Source: Fidelibacterota bacterium (GTDB lineage Bacteria > Pseudomonadota > Alphaproteobacteria > Rhodospirillales > Rhodospirillaceae). From it: a stretch of 6,596 nt of DNA. Below, in pieces: positions 1 through 4,385 of the stretch. Numbering within the stretch: the first letter of the stretch is position 1; each line of letters opens with the position of its first letter. The notes beneath the pieces were generated by a model, which was given only the letters and a program-made list of their open reading frames with translations, was not told the origin of the DNA and made no database searches. The stretch covers positions 1-6,596 of the forward strand of contig CANJEU010000124.1 of NCBI GenBank assembly GCA_947473445.1. The letters are read 5' to 3'. A program made the translations under genes and the position numbers.

Positions 1-769
1 CCTCAATCTCGATGGTAAGGCGGACGCGACGGACTTCGTCTCGACCGAAGGAGAGAAGGGCATCGATAACGAGCTCTACCGCGCCATCGGTTGCACGCGC
101 CTGTTCCGCGCGCCGGACGGCACCTTCGCGCACTTCACCAATATGTGGGTCCGCGAGTTTAACTTTAATCGAATCCTGTTTGAGATCAGCGACGTCGACA
201 GTCTTGAGAATGACGGCGACGTCACGGTCTCAATGTATCGCGGCCGCGACAAGCTCATCACCGATGCCACGGGCGCCAACATCATCGCCGGCGGGTCCAA
301 CCGCGTGGACGAGCGCTTCGGCAAGCGATTCATGTCGCGCACCAAAGGCAAGATCGAGAACGGCGTTCTCACCACCCAGCCCATCGATATCAATTATCCG
401 TGGACGGTATTCATTGGCCGTCCCGGACATTACGAGATTAAAGGCGCCCGTCTGAAGGTGGCCATTTCCCCGACCGGTGATGCGGCCGAAGGCCTGCTCG
501 GCGGCTACGCGGACGTGGAAGCGTGGTATCAGCAGCTCGTGCGCTCGTGGTCGACCCATCACTCCAGCTACGGCGGCCTTTCACAGCCGACGCTCTACCG
601 CGTGCTTTATCGCCTAGCGGACGCCTATCCGGACGAGAAGGGGGCCAATACGGCCATTTCCTCCTCCATCGCGATTAAAATGGTGCAGACGTTCATCGAA
701 CATCCCGACGCGAAAGTGGCGGTCGTCGATGGGGCCGACAAGCCGGCGTCGGATGCAAGCCGCCGCTAG
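1..769 (+). CDS. Conserved hypothetical protein, C-terminal part (5' end outside window)
   Basis: The reading frame is open from base 2 to a TAG at 767-769, giving 255 residues with no start inside the window. The in-frame ATG at 143 has no Shine-Dalgarno site, and the protein-like frame continues to its left, so I treat this as the tail of a longer gene. The visible part begins LNLDGKADATDFVSTEG, followed by EKGIDNELYRAIGCTRLFRA. It continues with a probably beta-rich middle (MWVREFNFNRILFEISDVDS, DGDVTVSMYRGRD, GGSNRVDERFGKRFMSRTKG). After this come a YPWTVFIGRPGHYEIKGARL segment and a more helical end containing WYQQLVRSWSTHHSSYGG and LYRLADAYPDEKG. The last 20 or so residues are hydrophilic. 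No membrane segment or known catalytic motif is visible. I have a vague impression of similar unnamed proteins in other proteobacteria but cannot assign a function. A terminator follows at 795-823, so it is probably not cotranscribed with the receptor downstream. The coding call is secure; the function is unknown. Confidence 0.85.
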   Translation, partial: LNLDGKADATDFVSTEGEKGIDNELYRAIGCTRLFRAPDGTFAHFTNMWVREFNFNRILFEISDVDSLENDGDVTVSMYRGRDKLITDATGANIIAGGSNRVDERFGKRFMSRTKGKIENGVLTTQPIDINYPWTVFIGRPGHYEIKGARLKVAISPTGDAAEGLLGGYADVEAWYQQLVRSWSTHHSSYGGLSQPTLYRVLYRLADAYPDEKGANTAISSSIAIKMVQTFIEHPDAKVAVVDGADKPASDASRR

Positions 770-794
770 ATTGCACTGCACAATGCATTGATAG

Positions 795-823
795 AGCGCC
801 GGGCGGTTGTCCGGCGCTTTTTT
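795..823 (+). terminator. Intrinsic (rho-independent) terminator of the upstream gene
   Basis: A perfect 8-bp GC-rich stem (AGCGCCGG at 795-802, CCGGCGCT at 811-818) encloses an 8-base loop. It runs directly into a six-T tract at 818-823. It lies 26 bases after the TAG of the upstream gene, so it should end that transcript. This implies that the receptor at 1019 has its own promoter between about 825 and 1005. Confidence 0.9.
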
Positions 824-1007
824 ATTGCTCGGGACGCTGAATTACGCTTTGAATTTTTAAGCAGAAATTCGCCCGCAAATGCATTATACACGTCTTCTGC
901 GGGGGATTTCGGGAGAAGTCGGCCATCGGTCGACCCTGTGTTTCACAACATCAGTTCTAGATGTCCCTACGAGTTCGCGTGCCCGGTCGCGTGCCGGCAC
1001 ATTAATT
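824..1007 (+). promoter_or_regulatory. Leader region expected to hold the promoter of the first receptor
   Basis: This region lies between the terminator and the Shine-Dalgarno site. It contains an A/T-rich patch at about 841-890 in an otherwise G/C-rich window, including a TTGAAT at 849-854 and a TATACA at 885-890. The two are about 30 bases apart, too far to be one sigma-70 promoter, so no definite promoter is called. Two small inverted repeats lie downstream: TGTG/CACA around TTT at 937-947, and ACATC/GATGT at 948-952 and 960-964. They could be protein-binding sites, but arms this short also occur by chance. That a promoter must exist here is inferred from the terminator upstream. Confidence 0.3.
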
Positions 1008-1013
1008 AGGGAG
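1008..1013 (+). promoter_or_regulatory. Shine-Dalgarno site of the first receptor
   Basis: AGGGAG ends 5 bases before the ATG at 1019, which is good spacing. It fixes the start at 1019 rather than at the in-frame ATG of residue 16 (1064). Starting at residue 16 would also remove the arginines that precede the hydrophobic core of the signal peptide. Confidence 0.8.
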
Positions 1014-1018
1014 ATACC

Positions 1019-4000
1019 ATGTCCTACAGAAGTGCGGCTGCCGTGACACGGCGGTTCGGATTCATGACCACGGCCAGCACGATTGCGATGCTAGCGGCGT
1101 CCTTCGGTGCGCAGGCCCAAACGACGCCCGCGCAGCAGGCCCAGACCGACGCTGTGGCCGTCGACGAAATCACTGTCACTGGCACGCGCGTTGTGCGCGA
1201 CGGCTACGAAGCGCCGACGCCTGTCACGGTCATCGGCGTTGAGCAGATCGAACAAGCGCCCATGCAGCACATCTCCGATTTCGTGATGCGCCTGCCCGCG
1301 TTCGCCGGTGCGTTGAGCGCGACTTCGGGTGGTAACGAAATCTCGACGGGCCGCCAGTCGCAGAACAACCTCAACCTTCGGGGTCTCGATACCTTCCGCA
1401 CCCTGGTACTGCTTGATGGCAATCGCTTCGTGACGGGTGATGTGACCGGCGCGGTCAACGCTTCCGATCTACCGACACCGTTGATCAACCGCGTTGACGT
1501 TGTCACCGGTGGCGCATCGGCCGCTTACGGTTCGGACGCCGTTGCCGGCGTCGTCAACTTCGTTCTCGACAAAGAGTTCACCGGGGTCAAAGGCGAAATT
1601 CAGGGCGGCATTACTTCGCGCGGCGACGATCCGAACTACAAGGTCAGCCTGACCGCCGGGACGCCGTTCGCCGGCGGCCGTGGTCACGTGCTGTTCTCGG
1701 GCGAACATGCCTGGAATAAAGGTATCTTCGGCGCCGGCGAATCCCGCGCCGACTTCTGGGGCTACAACACAGCTAAACTGGTCGAAAACCCTGCTTGGAA
1801 TACAACGACCGGCGCGACGAATCCGCGTTTCCTGTATCGGGAAGGCGTCGGAACAATTCTCGCCACACCGGGCGGCATCATCACGTCGGCCGGGCCGCTG
1901 AAGGGTGTCACTTTCGACAAGACGGGCCGTGCCGCCGGTCAGTACAACTATGGCGCACTCACCAATTCACAGTTCAGCGTCGGAGGAGACTGGCAGTCGT
2001 CTGACGCCACTTTCTACAATCAAACGCTGTCTAACCACGTCACGCGTCAGGCCTACTTCGGTCGCGTCAGCTATGACATCACCGATAATGTTACGGCATA
2101 TTCCAACTTCATCTACACGTACTCGTATGGTTATGCCCGTTCGAAGCTGGACGACCAGCTCGGCAACCTGAATATCCGGGTCGACAATCCGTATCTCGAC
2201 CCTGCGGTTGCGGCTCGGATGACGGCTGCCGGCCTGACCCAGGTCACCATGGGCAGCTTCCTGCTCGACGTTCCGCCCATCCAAACCGACAACTATCGTC
2301 TCCTTTGGACCTACCAGGGTGGTTTGGAAGGTAGCATTTCCGCTTTCAATACCGACTGGGAATGGAAGCTGCATGGCCAGTACGGCCTCGTGCGTTCGGA
2401 TCTCTCGGGTCGGCTGCTTGACCTCGGGCGCCTGCGGGGCCTCGGACAGACGGCGGCTAATCCGATCACGAATGCGCTCGATTCCGTACGTACGGCCAGC
2501 GGTCAGATCGTTTGCCGCGGCAACGTCGATCCCGGCACTCCGGATGATCCGCTTTGCGTGCCGTTCAATCCGTTCGGGTACGGCAATAACAGCCAGGCCG
2601 CGATCGATTACATCAAAGGCCGTGCGCAGCTCTATCAGCGCAACACGCAAAGCTTCTTTGCTTCGTCGATCACCGGCGAGCCGTTCGACACCTGGGCCGG
2701 TGCGGTTTCGGTGGCCACGGGTTTCGAGTGGCGTAAGGAAGCCGTTTCGCCGGGGAATCTCGCCGGCTACTGCCCGAAGTGTCTGACAAGATCCTACACC
2801 GCCGGTAACTACCAGGGCACAAACGGCAGCTATAGCGTTGCCGAAGGCTTCCTCGAAACCGTCGTCCCGCTTGCCAAGGACGAAGAGTGGGCCCGTTCGC
2901 TGGACTTTAACGGCGCGGTTCGTTTGACCGACTACTCGACGTCAGGCTTCGTCGTCACTTGGAAGGCCGGCTTTACTTACGCGCCGGTTGATGAAGTACG
3001 CCTGCGTGCGACCCGCTCGCGTGACATTCGCGCGCCGAATCTGGGCGACCTCTACACCGCCGGTGGTGGCGGTCAGTCGCCCGGCGTCATTGATCCCTTC
3101 CGCCCTCTCGCTGGCGCCGTCAGCTATGTGAGCGGAACTGGCCCCAATTTGAACCTGCAGCCGGAAAAGGCGGATACGACCAGCATCGGCCTTGTCTACC
3201 AACCGTCGTGGCTCGACGGTTTCAGCGCGTCGGTGGACTACTACGACATCACGATCAACGACGCGATCGAGGTGCCGGGCGAAGTCTTGCAGCGCTGCTT
3301 TGATAGCGGCGGTACTTCTCCGCTCTGCGCTGCGATCGTCCGTAACGCGGCAAATCCAGCCGACCCGCTGTATCCGACCATCGGAACCGTCAACTTTATC
3401 ACCAGCCGACCGGAGAATTTCGCGTTCCTCAGCCAGAAGGGCTTTGACGTTGAGATGAGCTACTCCACGTCTCTCGATCGTTTCGTCGACTCCTGGGCCG
3501 GCGAACTTTCATTCCGCGCGGTTGGAACGCACATCAAGGAATCGCTCCGTGACGATCGCCGTTCAGGTGTAGTCGACACGGCGGGCACGAATAGCAGCCA
3601 GGGCCCCCTGAAATGGCGCTGGCTCCTAAGCGCAAATTATGAACTCGACCCGATCGGTATTTCGTGGACTGGTCGGTACATGAGCTCAGGCGTCTACGGT
3701 GGCGGCACCCAGCGTTACATCGAGTGTCAGGCGGGCGCATGCCCGGTCTCGACCGCAACGTTCCCGACTGTGGATTACAACCACATCGACAGCCGCTTCT
3801 ATCACGACCTTTCGCTCACCTATAAGTTCATGGAGACTGAAAACGGCGGCAGCATGTCGGCTTACTTGAACATCATGAACCTGATGGACAAAGAGCCGCC
3901 GTTGGTTGCCAACACCGCCTATTGGTACATGACCGTTAACCCGCAGCTGTACGACACGATCGGTCGTAAGTTCTACGCGGGCATCCGCTTCCGGATGTAA
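1019..4000 (+). CDS. TonB-dependent outer-membrane receptor (complete, copy 1)
   Basis: This is a 993-residue outer-membrane transporter. Proteins of this family import a scarce ligand (siderophore, vitamin, glycan or similar) using energy passed from TonB-ExbB-ExbD. Residues 1-33 form a Sec signal peptide: a basic start with RR at 11-12, a hydrophobic core around TIAMLAASF, and probable cleavage after AQA at 31-33. A TonB-box-like segment DEITVTGTR lies at 49-57. The plug domain spans roughly 65-185 and includes LNLRGLD, TLVLLDGNR and GGASAAYGSDAVAGVVNFVL. The rest is the beta-barrel, ending GRKFYAGIRFRM. The final Met, where an aromatic residue is usual, is mildly atypical. Four cysteine pairs, C499/C513, C585/C588 (CPKC), C760/C770 and C903/C908, are probably disulfides in external loops. 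The ligand cannot be told from sequence, and no regulator, TonB or catabolic gene is visible beside it. A tandem paralogue follows at 4386. Confidence 0.96.
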   Translation: MSYRSAAAVTRRFGFMTTASTIAMLAASFGAQAQTTPAQQAQTDAVAVDEITVTGTRVVRDGYEAPTPVTVIGVEQIEQAPMQHISDFVMRLPAFAGALSATSGGNEISTGRQSQNNLNLRGLDTFRTLVLLDGNRFVTGDVTGAVNASDLPTPLINRVDVVTGGASAAYGSDAVAGVVNFVLDKEFTGVKGEIQGGITSRGDDPNYKVSLTAGTPFAGGRGHVLFSGEHAWNKGIFGAGESRADFWGYNTAKLVENPAWNTTTGATNPRFLYREGVGTILATPGGIITSAGPLKGVTFDKTGRAAGQYNYGALTNSQFSVGGDWQSSDATFYNQTLSNHVTRQAYFGRVSYDITDNVTAYSNFIYTYSYGYARSKLDDQLGNLNIRVDNPYLDPAVAARMTAAGLTQVTMGSFLLDVPPIQTDNYRLLWTYQGGLEGSISAFNTDWEWKLHGQYGLVRSDLSGRLLDLGRLRGLGQTAANPITNALDSVRTASGQIVCRGNVDPGTPDDPLCVPFNPFGYGNNSQAAIDYIKGRAQLYQRNTQSFFASSITGEPFDTWAGAVSVATGFEWRKEAVSPGNLAGYCPKCLTRSYTAGNYQGTNGSYSVAEGFLETVVPLAKDEEWARSLDFNGAVRLTDYSTSGFVVTWKAGFTYAPVDEVRLRATRSRDIRAPNLGDLYTAGGGGQSPGVIDPFRPLAGAVSYVSGTGPNLNLQPEKADTTSIGLVYQPSWLDGFSASVDYYDITINDAIEVPGEVLQRCFDSGGTSPLCAAIVRNAANPADPLYPTIGTVNFITSRPENFAFLSQKGFDVEMSYSTSLDRFVDSWAGELSFRAVGTHIKESLRDDRRSGVVDTAGTNSSQGPLKWRWLLSANYELDPIGISWTGRYMSSGVYGGGTQRYIECQAGACPVSTATFPTVDYNHIDSRFYHDLSLTYKFMETENGGSMSAYLNIMNLMDKEPPLVANTAYWYMTVNPQLYDTIGRKFYAGIRFRM

Positions 4001-4013
4001 CCTTCGTGATGGT

Positions 4014-4044
4014 GCCGGGGTCGCGATGATGTCGCGGCCCCGGT
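4014..4044 (+). terminator. Strong GC-rich hairpin after the first receptor, possible terminator without a U-tract
   Basis: The arms at 4015-4026 and 4032-4043 pair over 12 bp with one G-U pair (T4021 with G4037), and a further G-U pair is possible at 4014/4044. The loop is TGATG. The hairpin starts 14 bases after the TAA of the first receptor. No T-run follows; the next bases are CGATCATCGG. It is therefore not a textbook intrinsic terminator. It may act as an atypical terminator, as a 3'-end stabiliser of the receptor mRNA against exonucleases, or as a processing point between the two receptors. The structure is seen directly; its role is inferred. Confidence 0.5.
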
Positions 4045-4067
4045 CGATCATCGGTTCACACTCCTAA

Positions 4068-4086
4068 CTTTTGTGCGTTGCAAAAG
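4068..4086. promoter_or_regulatory. Inverted repeat CTTTTG-N7-CAAAAG
   Basis: Perfect 6-bp arms at 4068-4073 and 4081-4086 are separated by 7 bases. The arms are A/T-rich within G/C-rich surroundings. The symmetry fits a dimeric repressor operator, or a small hairpin if transcribed. No regulator gene is in the window to pair it with, and 6-bp arms can arise by chance. Confidence 0.25.
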
Positions 4087-4138
4087 AAAGTGGCCTCGGC
4101 GCAACAGTATTTGCCCGAGTTTGAAAATTGCGCGCCCG

Positions 4139-4162
4139 CGGCAACATCGACGTTGTTTGCCG
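4139..4162. promoter_or_regulatory. Nested inverted repeat, operator-like
   Basis: Outer arms CGGCAA (4139-4144) and TTGCCG (4157-4162) are perfect inverted repeats. Inside and overlapping them is a near-palindrome at 4142-4155 (CAACATCGACGTTG, one mismatched symmetric pair) centred on TCGA. The two symmetries have slightly different centres. Imperfect palindromes with a central CG and AAC/GTT flanks are seen in operators of LacI-type regulators, which often control TonB-dependent receptors in alphaproteobacteria and xanthomonads. The link to that family here is a guess from shape only. Confidence 0.25.
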
Positions 4163-4374
4163 ACTCCCTTTCAGAGAAAAGTACTCCCGCACGCGCGTAT
4201 ACGAATGGGAGACTGACGTCGGGCCAGCAGGGGCATGAACCCTCGGCTCGAAAACGCAGTCGCCGTGCAGTGGGAGGGGAACGCATCCGTCCGGCCAATC
4301 GCCGGCCGATCATCTCCCCATCGCTGTAATCGTTCGGCCGTTGTCGTGCTGGCGTTTCGCCGTCCACTCACTTT

Positions 4375-4380
4375 GGGGAG
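4375..4380 (+). promoter_or_regulatory. Shine-Dalgarno site of the second receptor
   Basis: GGGGAG ends 5 bases before the ATG at 4386, the same spacing as in the first receptor. Both leaders share GGGAGAT at this point. It supports 4386 as the start and so keeps the complete signal peptide. Confidence 0.8.
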
Positions 4381-4385
4381 ATTCT

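Larger units (their letters stand above)
4045..4374 (+). promoter_or_regulatory. Intergenic region upstream of the second receptor, no gene seen
   Basis: These 330 bases separate the post-stop hairpin from the Shine-Dalgarno site of the second receptor. I see no credible coding sequence, tRNA or known riboswitch core. The region does contain several short symmetric elements. Two are listed separately, at 4068-4086 and 4139-4162. A third is an 8-bp perfect palindrome CGTATACG at 4196-4203, flanked by CTCCC (4184-4188) and GGGAG (4207-4211). A TGTAAT at 4325-4330 resembles a -10 box but has no matching -35 at the right distance. TTGAAA at 4121-4126 resembles a -35 box but has no good -10. The length and the symmetric sites suggest a regulated promoter for the second receptor, but I cannot place it. 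Confidence 0.35.

Noticed and set aside
788..1009. A 73-codon frame on the + strand between the upstream gene and the first receptor
   Set aside because: It begins before the intrinsic terminator hairpin and runs through it, has no Shine-Dalgarno site, and its product looks like a random translation.
1049..1066. A possible twin-arginine (Tat) signal in the receptor N-termini (RRFGFM, RRLGFM)
   Set aside because: The residues after RR do not fit the x-F-L-K pattern, and TonB receptors reach the outer membrane by the Sec and BAM route.
4222..4243. A T-arm-like stretch on the - strand (AGGG, TTCATGC loop, CCCT), hinting at a tRNA end or attachment site
   Set aside because: The loop lacks the conserved purine pattern of a T-loop, and no matching acceptor or anticodon arm is found at the proper distance.
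4040..4314. A 13-base direct repeat CCGGYCGATCATC at 4040-4052 and 4302-4314
   Set aside because: It has 12 of 13 matches but only two copies about 260 bases apart. The first overlaps the stem of the hairpin and the second overlaps a GCCGGCC block, so chance in G/C-rich DNA is likely.
4078..4329. An 83-codon + frame and overlapping - strand frames (4056-4367, 4171-4371) in the spacer before copy 2
   Set aside because: They have no ribosome-binding site, low-complexity Arg/Pro/Ala-rich products, and several overlapping alternatives in the same G/C-rich stretch. None looks like a protein.
4051..4374. A cobalamin or other riboswitch upstream of the second receptor
   Set aside because: TonB receptors can be under B12 riboswitches, so I looked for the conserved core boxes. 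Only a loose GGGAGGGGAACGC-like stretch at about 4272-4284 was seen, without the other elements. TPP-type cores were also absent.
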